Shown here piece after piece: positions 27,775 to 35,681 of a DNA stretch of 37,667 nucleotides (positions are counted from its first letter, which is position 1; each line of letters opens with the position of its first letter). The position numbers and the translations under genes were made by a program. The DNA is from Deltaproteobacteria bacterium (GTDB taxonomy: Bacteria; Desulfobacterota; Desulfobacteria; Desulfobacterales; JAFDMD01). Location of the stretch: contig JAFDMD010000009.1 in assembly GCA_019306185.1 (NCBI GenBank), positions 1-37,667 of the forward strand, in the 5' to 3' direction. Under the pieces are notes generated by a model. It was not told the origin of the DNA and made no database searches. It saw nothing but the letters and a program-made list of their open reading frames with translations.

Positions 27775-27832
27775 TTCGCTTACTTCCTATTTGAGCATAT
27801 TTCCTCTTTACTGTCCAATTTTTTGGGCGCAG
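27775..27832. mobile_element. Right end of the IS3-type element
   Basis: This sequence downstream of the transposase relic ends ACTGTCCAATTTTTTGGGCG plus a few bases, like the terminal inverted repeats of IS3-family elements. A second copy lies at 15741-15798 with two differences. It lies about 50 bases from the duplicated 3' end of the saccharopine-dehydrogenase-like gene. Confidence 0.65.
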
Positions 27833-27882
27833 CATATTTCGAGTATTAAAATTTTCGCAAGCCTTGCAAACAAACTGCTTTG

Positions 27883-27998
27883 CTATGCAGACGTTTTTTT
27901 TATATATTTAATATCTCTATCTTTTAAATAGCTTGTAATAGCTTCAAAAGTTTTGTTGTCGGCTCCAAGATATTCCGGCGGTGAAATCCCTTTTTTTT
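27883..27998 (-). pseudogene. Duplicated 3' end of the saccharopine-dehydrogenase-like gene
   Basis: On the minus strand this stretch encodes GISPPEYLGADNKTFEAI, then TSYLKDRDIKYIKKTSA and a TAG stop. It matches the last 36 or so codons of the intact gene at 31202-32329. About 111 bases (27888-27998) align with 31207-31313, with a few substitutions, one extra codon and one extra T in a T-run. The frame and stop are kept, although no upstream gene body exists. It is a detached 3' fragment lying on the other side of the two-gene cassette. Confidence 0.9.
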
Positions 27999-28009
27999 AA
28001 TATTATATC

Positions 28010-29431
28010 CTAATCAATATATTGATTAAATAATTGTAATGTGGTTTTATTATTACCAATAGGCTGCTCATATTTTAGCTCTAAACTGGTATTGCAAATA
28101 TTTTGTATTTTTTTTTTTTCATCTTTTAATCCATACTTATTAATTCCGAAGCTATAAACAAATAATTTGCTCATCTGCTTATAAAAGTAGTTTCTTCGTT
28201 CCATACTATCTTTAAACCAGCGGTTATCAATCTCATTTAAATTATTTACAATTTGTTTTAAGTTATAAATAATATCATTCTTATCCGTACAATTTTTTAT
28301 AGTAGCAACTGCTATATTAATAATATCGGTTAAAATGATTGCGGTAAAAAAATCATTATAATTATCAATAAAATTTTTCCATCTATTAAATAGGTTTTTC
28401 AATATCTCTTTTTGTAACTCTTCGTTAGAAATATTAGTAAAACAGCTATTTAAAGCTTTTTGTGAATCCGCATCATAATGGTTATCAATTTTTATATAAT
28501 TTAAAAGAGTATCTCTTTGTTTTATATTTAATTTTTCTATTATCCTGCCTAAAGGTTGAAATAATTGCGGGTATCTTAAAGGATATGTTACATAAAATTC
28601 TAAAAACTGTTCCCAAATATTTTGATTTTTGGAAAAATCTAAAATTATCTTTTCTATTAATATTTTTTCATTTTCATCCGGCTCTTGTTTTTGAAAATGT
28701 AAAGCTTCCCTTATCACTTCAAATTTTAATAATATATTATTTGATTTTGCCGCTATTTTCAACTTCTCTTTTTCGGGCACATTATATAGTAAATATATAA
28801 AAGTGATTGTATCTTTTCTTTCGTCTAACAATATTACCAAATTATCTAAATCTATTTCGGATAATACAAACGCCGAAAAATTTATAAAACCGTTAGGGAT
28901 AATTCCAATACCGCGTTCAAAAGAATTAACAAAATCATATATATCTTTTATATTGATATTTTTTATACCCTGCTTATACCGATCAATAGCTTCCGCTTCC
29001 CAATGGAATGGAGAAATATCATGTTTATCAGGAATTAATTTCATACCTTTTAATATATGAATTAAAATTTGCTTTAAATCATTTGTGAATCCTTTTTTAA
29101 TTAAATAGTTATATAAAATATTTTTATAGTCCAAATATATAATCAGCGGTATAAGCTTTGTTTTATTATTACCTTTTATAGTTATAATTGCGGCAATTAA
29201 TTTTTGTAATACTATTTTTATATCGGGATTGCATAACGGTTTATTTATTCTTATTTTATACGCCTCTTCAATTTTTCTACAAAGGTTATAGAAAGCCTTA
29301 TTATTATTATTTAATGTTTCCAAAAAATTATTATCTACAAGTTTGAAATATCTATCAAGATAAGAGGCTTCAACTTTTGGTAAATTATTATTGTCTATTA
29401 TGTTGGATAAAAGTTTTATATACTTTTCCAT
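28010..29431 (-). CDS. Unknown helical protein, second gene of the cassette
   Basis: A 473-residue protein I do not recognise. It is rich in Asn, Ile, Lys and Leu and is predicted helical almost throughout, in a pattern that could be helical repeats. No signal peptide or membrane segment is visible. No Walker, nuclease or protease motif is seen. The start chosen is ATG 29431, with GAGGAG about eight bases upstream. An earlier start at 29464 would include that site. It overlaps the last 16 bases of the preceding gene, so translation is coupled and the two products are expected to work together. The island location suggests an accessory role. Confidence 0.75.
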   Translation of the reverse strand: MEKYIKLLSNIIDNNNLPKVEASYLDRYFKLVDNNFLETLNNNNKAFYNLCRKIEEAYKIRINKPLCNPDIKIVLQKLIAAIITIKGNNKTKLIPLIIYLDYKNILYNYLIKKGFTNDLKQILIHILKGMKLIPDKHDISPFHWEAEAIDRYKQGIKNINIKDIYDFVNSFERGIGIIPNGFINFSAFVLSEIDLDNLVILLDERKDTITFIYLLYNVPEKEKLKIAAKSNNILLKFEVIREALHFQKQEPDENEKILIEKIILDFSKNQNIWEQFLEFYVTYPLRYPQLFQPLGRIIEKLNIKQRDTLLNYIKIDNHYDADSQKALNSCFTNISNEELQKEILKNLFNRWKNFIDNYNDFFTAIILTDIINIAVATIKNCTDKNDIIYNLKQIVNNLNEIDNRWFKDSMERRNYFYKQMSKLFVYSFGINKYGLKDEKKKIQNICNTSLELKYEQPIGNNKTTLQLFNQYID

Positions 29432-31041
29432 ACCAAACACTCCTCGCTTTTTAAATCGTCCCATAGCTTATTAAAAGCATTTAAAATATGTTGGCTATTT
29501 TTTACCTGTTGTAATATATGATGAGATTTTCCAAGTTGATTTACCGAAGTTCCTAATGCCCATACTTTTGGCTGTTCTTGCGGAAATATTAAAAATCTAT
29601 CATGAAAATCATACCTGTTATTATCTATTTTGCCTCTTACTTCCAAATTTAATAAAAGATATTTTTTATCATCCTTTTCAAATTCTTCTTGCATATCTTT
29701 AATAGTCTGTTTTTTACTTTTATTCTGTTTTAATCCTGTAATGGCTTTTAATTCAATATAACTACGGGGCGAATAATAAAGCGTATTTTTAACATCTATT
29801 GCGCTTAAATACGGATCCCAAAGATAAACTCCGTTATCTCCGTATTTTATTATTAACTCTCTAATATTATTTAATGCTTTTTTATCTTCATCTTTTTTAC
29901 CGAAATATTGAATAAAGGAACGTTCTTTTTCAAGTTGTTTTAAATCCTGCTCGTATTTTCTATCGCTTATCCAACTAATATATTCTTTTTTTTCGGCGTA
30001 GTTTAATAAGTTACGATTTATTTGAATTTGTTCTAAAGACGTAACCCCAATTTTAATTATATCATTATTAAGGTAAAAAACTCTATCTTGTGGAGACGAC
30101 ATATAGATATTAACATCGGCTTTTTGAAGTATAGCAAAGTTATCTTTATTATAAACAATTAACCGATTTTTTTTATTAATTATCTGATAAAATAAATGTG
30201 TAGTTGGAATTTCTATATCGGCAGCGCCCTCTATATCTTTTATAATAAAATCCGAAATAGATTCGTCAACAATATTATGAATATTATAAGCAATAACTTG
30301 AAGTTTCGGTTTTTTTTTTAATTTATTATGAAACATCAAATCCAATTTAAAACCTTCATCATAACGCTTCGGCGTATCCATTGAACTAATTGCAAGTTTA
30401 AAGAGATTAATTGGAAATTGGAAAATAATGTTGCCTAACCGATCGGACAAATTACCTATTTTAATAGGTATTATTTCGCCGACTTTCTCGCTAAAATCAT
30501 TTAAAGTTACCGGATTATCTAATAAAAATTTTGTATTTGTTTTATACTCATCAAAGCCTTCTATTATATATGAGCCATTATTAAAATTATTCTTTAATAT
30601 ATAATTCAGTTGTGAGGCATTAGGTTTTATATCCTCATATGGTTTTATATATTGTTTTTCTAAAAAAGTTAAATTTCCGACCTCTAACTTATCATCATTA
30701 TCATCTATTTGAAAAAGACTACTCTTTATTAAATTATTAAAAAGGGTTATAGCGGTTTTTATATCAATAACTCTTCGTTGGATTCCCCATTTTATAGTCG
30801 AAAACTTATCTAATTTATTTAATCCGTTGGTTAAATACTCTTTTATATTTTCTTGCTTTGTATCCTCAAAAATTATTAACGTAAAAATATTAAAAGGGTT
30901 TTTGTTTTTATTATTGAACCCGAAAATTTCTATAACTTCGCATTTGGTATAAAAGCCTATATTTCCGTCTTGCAAAAGCAAATTGAAATCATTGGTTATT
31001 ATTTTATCATTATTTTTTTGCTCTTCAAAGTTAATTTCCAT
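29416..31041 (-). CDS. Putative PLD-like effector, first gene of the cassette (VPA1262-like, tentative)
   Basis: A 541-residue protein. The first 330 residues form an unrecognised beta-rich domain. The C-terminal 150 residues resemble phospholipase-D-like nuclease folds. Asp409 lies in YLWDPYLSAID, His480-Asp-Arg-Phe lies in YDFHDRFLIF, and GTSVN (497-501) is followed by GKSHHILQQV. This corresponds to one H-x-K-type half-site with Arg in place of Lys and without the usual later Asp, so catalysis is not proven. The order of motifs recalls VPA1262-family proteins from a Vibrio island; that match is from memory. AGAAGG precedes the ATG. The downstream overlapping gene is its partner. Confidence 0.7.
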   Translation of the reverse strand: MEINFEEQKNNDKIITNDFNLLLQDGNIGFYTKCEVIEIFGFNNKNKNPFNIFTLIIFEDTKQENIKEYLTNGLNKLDKFSTIKWGIQRRVIDIKTAITLFNNLIKSSLFQIDDNDDKLEVGNLTFLEKQYIKPYEDIKPNASQLNYILKNNFNNGSYIIEGFDEYKTNTKFLLDNPVTLNDFSEKVGEIIPIKIGNLSDRLGNIIFQFPINLFKLAISSMDTPKRYDEGFKLDLMFHNKLKKKPKLQVIAYNIHNIVDESISDFIIKDIEGAADIEIPTTHLFYQIINKKNRLIVYNKDNFAILQKADVNIYMSSPQDRVFYLNNDIIKIGVTSLEQIQINRNLLNYAEKKEYISWISDRKYEQDLKQLEKERSFIQYFGKKDEDKKALNNIRELIIKYGDNGVYLWDPYLSAIDVKNTLYYSPRSYIELKAITGLKQNKSKKQTIKDMQEEFEKDDKKYLLLNLEVRGKIDNNRYDFHDRFLIFPQEQPKVWALGTSVNQLGKSHHILQQVKNSQHILNAFNKLWDDLKSEECLVWKSI

Positions 31042-31097
31042 TATAACCTTCTGTTTTTATATCATAATAAGCTGAGCTAATCTTTTCTGCCTTTATT

Positions 31098-31122
31098 GTT
31101 GGGTTGTTGCGCTCAACCCAAC
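31098..31122. terminator. 9-bp hairpin upstream of the two-gene cassette
   Basis: GTTGGGTTG (31098-31106) and CAACCCAAC (31114-31122) pair perfectly around a 7-base loop. It lies between the 3' end of the saccharopine-dehydrogenase-like gene and the start of the cassette, all on the minus strand. It may end transcription from the core gene, although no T-run follows. The GTTGGGTTG...CAACCCAAC form also occurs as a dispersed repeat in other genomes. Confidence 0.45.
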
Positions 31123-31201
31123 CTAAAACTACGCTTATGGCAAGAATAACAGCCCGTTGACATTTAAAAAAATCAACGCCGTAAACAGACAAAGTAAAGA
31201 G

Positions 31202-32329
31202 TTAGACAGACGTTTTTTTATATTCGATATCTCTATCTTTTAAATAGCTTGTAATAGCTTCAAAAGCTTTGTTGTCGGCTCCAAGATATTCCGGCGGCGA
31301 AATTCCTTTTTTTGTATATAAGCCTTCCAATAGCAAATTTGCAACCGCGGCGCATGTATAGCCTGTGGTTCTTGACATAGAAGATATTTTTGTTTTTTTA
31401 TCGAATTTATCAAAAAGATTATAAATATATGTTTTAAACACGCCGTTTTCGGTTCCTTTTATTATAATTCTCATTATAGTAAATTCTTCTTCGTCATCTT
31501 TTAGTTTCCATATAGGAAATATAAGCTTTGAGGTCAAATCTATAGGTTTAATCGGAGTTTCATTAACATTTACAGGCTGTTCATTAAAAAAGCCTGTATC
31601 GCATAATATTTTCATAAGCGACGCATGCCCCGGATAACGCAAGGTTTTTTCGGACATTTCGGGAATATGCGACATTGTTTTTATTAAGCTTCTTAAGCCG
31701 TCCGTATTAAACGCCTCTAATGTTCCTATTGGTTCAAATTCTATGGTTTCTATTTCGGAAAGAGCCTCTTTTTTTACGATTTTACCTTTTTCTACCATTG
31801 TAACTTCTCTGGTATATTCGGCTATAACGTCTATAGGAGAGAAGGGGGCTTTATACTGATAAGGCATTGTTCGGGCAATAGGAAGTCCGCCCACATAAAA
31901 TTTAAAGCTTTCAACATTCATTAGCCGGTTATGATGTCCCAAAAAAATATTCGGCATTCCCGGAGCTACTCCGCAATCTGTTATTGCGGTTACATTATTC
32001 TTTTTTGCAAGCTCGTCTAATAAAAAAGGATCTTCGTTAAAAAAGGATATGTCCGCTATATCTTTTTTTGCCTTAATTACCGTTTCCATAGTTTTAAAAC
32101 CTATGGTTCCGGGCAGCGCGCCTATAACCAGATCGAAATCAGATATTATTTCGGCAATTGTTTTTAAGTTTGTTAAGTCGGCGCAAATTGTATTAATATT
32201 ATGCTTTTCTATTTTTTGAAGATTTTCGGCGTTAATATCCGCGGAAGCAACCGAATATTTTTCACTTAAATCAACGGCTATTGCCGCTCCTACCATTCCG
32301 GCGCCTAATACTATTATTTTTTTTCTCAT
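31202..32329 (-). CDS. Saccharopine-dehydrogenase-like oxidoreductase
   Basis: A 375-residue NAD-dependent protein of the saccharopine dehydrogenase family. VLGAGMVGAAIAVDL (residues 6-20) is the Rossmann motif, and CGVAPGMPNIFLGHH, PYQYKAPFSPIDVI and the SRTTGYTCAA block are family features. Length and order suit lysine 6-dehydrogenase or carboxynorspermidine-type relatives; the exact substrate is uncertain. The last 36 codons (31207-31313) are duplicated at 27888-27998, on the far side of the two-gene cassette. The gene itself is intact. Upstream is GGATGA, 11 bases before the ATG, a weak binding site. Confidence 0.85.
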   Translation of the reverse strand: MRKKIIVLGAGMVGAAIAVDLSEKYSVASADINAENLQKIEKHNINTICADLTNLKTIAEIISDFDLVIGALPGTIGFKTMETVIKAKKDIADISFFNEDPFLLDELAKKNNVTAITDCGVAPGMPNIFLGHHNRLMNVESFKFYVGGLPIARTMPYQYKAPFSPIDVIAEYTREVTMVEKGKIVKKEALSEIETIEFEPIGTLEAFNTDGLRSLIKTMSHIPEMSEKTLRYPGHASLMKILCDTGFFNEQPVNVNETPIKPIDLTSKLIFPIWKLKDDEEEFTIMRIIIKGTENGVFKTYIYNLFDKFDKKTKISSMSRTTGYTCAAVANLLLEGLYTKKGISPPEYLGADNKAFEAITSYLKDRDIEYKKTSV

Positions 32330-32357
32330 AATGATTTTTCATCCTTTTTTATTTTAT

Positions 32358-32449
32358 TTTAATAAAGGGATTTATATTTGCAGCGCTTGTCTAAACGAAA
32401 TGACAAAAATAAAAATTCTGTTATTTCGAGCAAAGCGAGAAATCCTTTT
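32358..32449. repeat. Dispersed palindromic repeat pair
   Basis: A forward copy, AATAAAGGGATTTATATTTG and on to AACGAAATGAC (about 32358-32405), faces an inverted copy, TTATTTCGAGCAAAGCGAGA (about 32421-32449). Both belong to the family described at 388-735 and are somewhat degenerate. Confidence 0.75.
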
Positions 32450-32513
32450 TACCTGTTTTTTAAATAATCAAAAGATTACAAAAACATAAATAAAACGGCA
32501 ATAAAAAAAACGC

Positions 32514-32555
32514 GCGTCCAAGACATTAAAAAATTAGTTTTTAATATCTTGACGC
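32514..32555. repeat. Long imperfect hairpin upstream of xseA
   Basis: GCGTCCAAGACATTAAAAA (from 32514) pairs with TTTTTAATATCTTGACGC (ending 32555) over about 18 bp, with one bulge and one mismatch and a very short loop. It stands in a divergent intergenic region, so a simple terminator role is not obvious. Confidence 0.5.
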
Positions 32556-32823
32556 TTGAGAGCGCTATAAAAAAATCGTTTAATTATTAATTTTAGTTTT
32601 CAATTCCGAAATTTAAAGTCTTGATAAAAAATAGGGCGGTTATATTTTATAAATTTATAAAAGTTTACATAAGATACCTTATCAGACTTAATACTTATAA
32701 TTATTTTAATAAAAGTCCGCAAAACATTTAATCGGCTCATAAAGATTTACCTCTTGTTGACTTTAAAATAATAAAATGATAATCGGCAATTAATATTTTA
32801 TAACCCGCAAAATTAAAAATGAA

Positions 32824-34179
32824 ATGCACATTTTAAAACAACTTATCAACCGCTCCTCAAATAAGCTTTATACGGTATCCGAACTTAATACAGGCATAAA
32901 GAAACTTCTCGAAGAAAAATTCCCGTTAATTTGGATATGCGGCGAAATATCCAATTTTAAAATTCCTTCTTCAAATCATTATTATTTTACTTTAAAAGAT
33001 AATAATTCTCAAATATCGGCGGTAATATTTGCAAATCAGAACAGGCATCTTAAATTTGCGCCGGAAAACGGCATGAAAATAAAAGGCGTAGGCAGAATAA
33101 GCTTGTACGAACCAAGAGGCGTATATCAGGTTATATTTGAACATATAGAGCCTTACGGATTGGGAGAATTGCAAGCGGCGTTTGAACAGTTAAAATCAAA
33201 GCTTGAAAAAGAAGGATTATTTGATCGATCATTTAAAAAACCGATACCCCTTTTGCCGAAAAAAATAAGCGTTGTCTCTTCCCCTACCGGAGCTGTTATT
33301 CATGATATACAAACCGTTATAAAAAGACGTTATCCTAACATCCATATTGAAATAGCGCCGGTAAAAGTGCAGGGAGAAAACTCAGAGCAAGAGATAAGCG
33401 AAAGCATAGATTTGTTAAGCAGGCTTAATAATACCGATCTTATAATACTGGCAAGAGGCGGCGGCTCGCTAGAAGACCTCGCCGCTTTTAATACCGAGAT
33501 TGTTGCAAGATCAATATTTGCCTGTAAAATTCCTATTATATCCGCAATAGGACATCAAACCGATTTTACCATAGCCGATTTTACGGCGGATTTAAGAGCC
33601 CCCACCCCTTCCGCCGCCGCGGAAATTGCAGTTTCCGTAAAAACGGAGCTTGAGCATAAAATTTTTTTACTTTATAAAAAAGCCTATTCTCTGATTTTAA
33701 ACGGTTTGGAAAAAGAAAAAAATAGGTCGGATCGGCTTTATACAAGGATAATTAACCCGAAAAAAAAAATAGATGATTTACGCTTAAAAACAGACGATTT
33801 ACGTTTAAGAATGTCGATAGTTATCCGAAATAAGCTGCAAATTTATAATGAAAGACTTAAATGGAAAATAAGCGGGCTCAATATAAAAGAATTGGAACAA
33901 AGAATATACGAATTTAAATTAAAGCTTTATGCTTTAAATAATAACCTATTGATAAATTTAAATATTAACCATAATAAACAGAGGTTTGAAAAAGCCTTTT
34001 TACAAATAAAAAATTTAAACCCGGAACATATATTAAAACTCGGATACGGCATAATAGAAAAACCGGAAGATAATAAACTTATTAAAAGCATAAAAGATAT
34101 TACAACCGGAGATAATCTTGAAATAAGAGTATCGGACGGCTTTATAGAATGCAGCGTAACCAACTTAAAAAAAGGATGA
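32824..34179 (+). CDS. xseA: Exodeoxyribonuclease VII large subunit
   Basis: A 451-residue subunit of the ATP-independent nuclease that degrades single-stranded DNA. The N-terminal OB fold (about residues 15-115) includes YTVSELNTGIKKLLEEKFP and the GYFTLKD-like HYYFTLKD. The catalytic domain has ISVVSSPTGAVIHDI, ARGGGSLEDLAAFN and SAIGHQTDFTIADFTADLRA, all as expected. A long coiled-coil stretch follows from about 270 to 390. The small subunit gene xseB follows after 131 bases, with a hairpin between them. No clear ribosome binding site precedes the start. Confidence 0.95.
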   Translation: MHILKQLINRSSNKLYTVSELNTGIKKLLEEKFPLIWICGEISNFKIPSSNHYYFTLKDNNSQISAVIFANQNRHLKFAPENGMKIKGVGRISLYEPRGVYQVIFEHIEPYGLGELQAAFEQLKSKLEKEGLFDRSFKKPIPLLPKKISVVSSPTGAVIHDIQTVIKRRYPNIHIEIAPVKVQGENSEQEISESIDLLSRLNNTDLIILARGGGSLEDLAAFNTEIVARSIFACKIPIISAIGHQTDFTIADFTADLRAPTPSAAAEIAVSVKTELEHKIFLLYKKAYSLILNGLEKEKNRSDRLYTRIINPKKKIDDLRLKTDDLRLRMSIVIRNKLQIYNERLKWKISGLNIKELEQRIYEFKLKLYALNNNLLINLNINHNKQRFEKAFLQIKNLNPEHILKLGYGIIEKPEDNKLIKSIKDITTGDNLEIRVSDGFIECSVTNLKKG

Positions 34180-34185
34180 TCTTCG

Positions 34186-34231
34186 CGGTCTAAATAATAA
34201 GCTTCCTATTTTTATCCTGTTATTTAGACCG
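34186..34231 (+). terminator. 12-bp perfect hairpin between xseA and xseB
   Basis: CGGTCTAAATAA (34186-34197) pairs exactly with TTATTTAGACCG (34220-34231), loop 22 bases, followed by ATTTTATAT. It could attenuate transcription from xseA into xseB, or be a repeat unit. A degenerate dispersed-repeat copy (about 34246-34276) follows. Confidence 0.45.
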
Positions 34232-34310
34232 ATTTTATATCTACTTGTTATTTGGATGAACAAAGCAAACCTTTTACAAAAAATGAATGGGGTTAAAAGG
34301 AATTTAAAAA

Positions 34311-34523
34311 ATGAGCGCAAAAAAATCGAATTTTGAAACGGCTATAAAAAAGCTTGAGGATATAGTTTCGGAAATGGAAACAGGCGAATTATCTTTGGAG
34401 GAATCGGTGAAAAAATTTGAAGAGGGAATAAAATTATCAAAAATTTGTTCCGATAAACTTAATGAAGCCGAAGAAAAAATCAGCCTTCTGGCAAAAGAGC
34501 ATGAATTGAAGTTAAAGGGATAA
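34311..34523 (+). CDS. xseB: Exodeoxyribonuclease VII small subunit
   Basis: A 70-residue helical-hairpin protein. NFETAIKKLEDIVSEMETGE near residue 7 and LSLEESVKKFEEGIKL are the XseB signature. Several copies bind one XseA and adjust its activity. The usual length is about 70-80. The gene ends one base before ispA, a very common xseB-ispA-dxs order. AAAAGGA lies upstream. Confidence 0.95.
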   Translation: MSAKKSNFETAIKKLEDIVSEMETGELSLEESVKKFEEGIKLSKICSDKLNEAEEKISLLAKEHELKLKG

Positions 34524-34524
34524 A

Positions 34525-35430
34525 ATGGAATTTTCTCTTAAAGATTATTTGCATGAAAAAGCAAGTATCATAAACAATAGCCTTGATTCCATAATGATGA
34601 ATCTTATAAGCAATAGTTTAATGCGCGAAGCTATGACATATTCTCTTATGGCGGGCGGAAAAAGATTACGCCCTATTTTATGCTTAGCGGGAGCGGAAAT
34701 AGTAGAAGCGGATTATAAGAAAGCTATTACTACGGCATGCGCTATTGAAATGATCCATACATATTCTTTAATACACGATGATCTTCCGGCTATGGATAAC
34801 GACGAATTAAGGCGCGGCATGCCTACCTTACATATTAAATATAAAAAAAACAAAGGAGAAGCCATAGCGATTCTTGCGGGAGACGGACTTTTGACTTTGG
34901 CTTTTAATATAATGCTTAAAGAAGCTATAACATCCGAAAAGGCGCTTCCTTTAATAAAAGCCGCAAATATTATAGCGGACGCCGCAGGCTATAATAATAT
35001 GATTGCAGGACAAACAGAGGATATGTTATCCGAAGGTAAAAAAACTAAGATTAAAGAGATTGAAAAAATAGACTCTTTAAAAACCGGCGCTTTAATTAAA
35101 GCCTCCCTGTTATCCGGAGCGGTTATAGGAGACGCAAATTTACGGCAGCGCCAAGCGCTTGAAATTTATGCAAATAATATCGGCGTTGCTTTTCAAATTA
35201 CAGACGATATACTAAATGTAACCGGAGATAAAAAAACTATGGGAAAGGCCGTAGGAACAGATAAAAAAAAATTAAAAAACACGTTTCCCACGCTTATCGG
35301 ACTTGATAAATCAAAAGAATATGCAAATAATTTAGTAAAAAACGCGTTAGCGTCTCTTGGTATATTTGACGCGAAGCGTTCGCAACCATTAAAAGAATTA
35401 GCGGTTTATATTTTAGAGCGTAATAGATAG
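34525..35430 (+). CDS. ispA: Farnesyl/geranyl diphosphate synthase
   Basis: A 301-residue trans-isoprenyl diphosphate synthase. YSLMAGGKRLRPIL begins the conserved core. The first aspartate-rich motif, DDLPAMDND, lies near residues 89-97 and the second, DDILN, near 228-232. Both bind magnesium and the allylic diphosphate. It condenses isopentenyl and dimethylallyl diphosphates to C10-C15 products for undecaprenyl and quinone side-chain synthesis. xseB is directly upstream and dxs lies about 250 bases downstream. Confidence 0.94.
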   Translation: MEFSLKDYLHEKASIINNSLDSIMMNLISNSLMREAMTYSLMAGGKRLRPILCLAGAEIVEADYKKAITTACAIEMIHTYSLIHDDLPAMDNDELRRGMPTLHIKYKKNKGEAIAILAGDGLLTLAFNIMLKEAITSEKALPLIKAANIIADAAGYNNMIAGQTEDMLSEGKKTKIKEIEKIDSLKTGALIKASLLSGAVIGDANLRQRQALEIYANNIGVAFQITDDILNVTGDKKTMGKAVGTDKKKLKNTFPTLIGLDKSKEYANNLVKNALASLGIFDAKRSQPLKELAVYILERNR

Positions 35431-35681
35431 AAATAATGTTTTTGCCCGCTTGCGGCAGCGCTTTATCAAACGCTTTTTGTGCGCTCCTCCTCGTTATAAG
35501 CGCAGCTAAGTCAAGCTTAAAGATTATGATAATACCGCAAGCAACGTTTCTACCATATTATTTTTAAAGCTAATTATAAACGAAAAAAAACTAATTTAAT
35601 GCCAAGCTTTTTTAAAGGATAAATTTTGAGCATAACTCAAAAAAACAAGCAAACGTTTAAAAAGGAATAAATATTAAAAAA

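Larger units (their letters stand above)
32330..32823. other. Divergent intergenic region with repeats
   Basis: Nearly 500 bases separate the saccharopine-dehydrogenase-like gene from xseA. No gene is recognised. It contains one pair of dispersed repeats (32358-32449) and a long hairpin (32514-32555), both described separately. The last 250 bases are very AT-rich and presumably hold the xseA promoter. Confidence 0.45.

Noticed and set aside
27710-27931. Open frame of 73 codons on the plus strand
   Set aside because: It spans the IS right end and runs antisense into the duplicated 3' gene fragment; it is a chance frame.
28462-29060. Two plus-strand frames opposite the helical cassette gene
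   Set aside because: They are antisense to a longer frame that has a ribosome binding site and overlaps its partner; their composition looks like complement of coding sequence.
27883-31313. Cassette considered as a tRNA-type integrative element
   Set aside because: The duplicated segment is protein-coding, no tRNA gene or integrase is present; insertion mechanism is left open.
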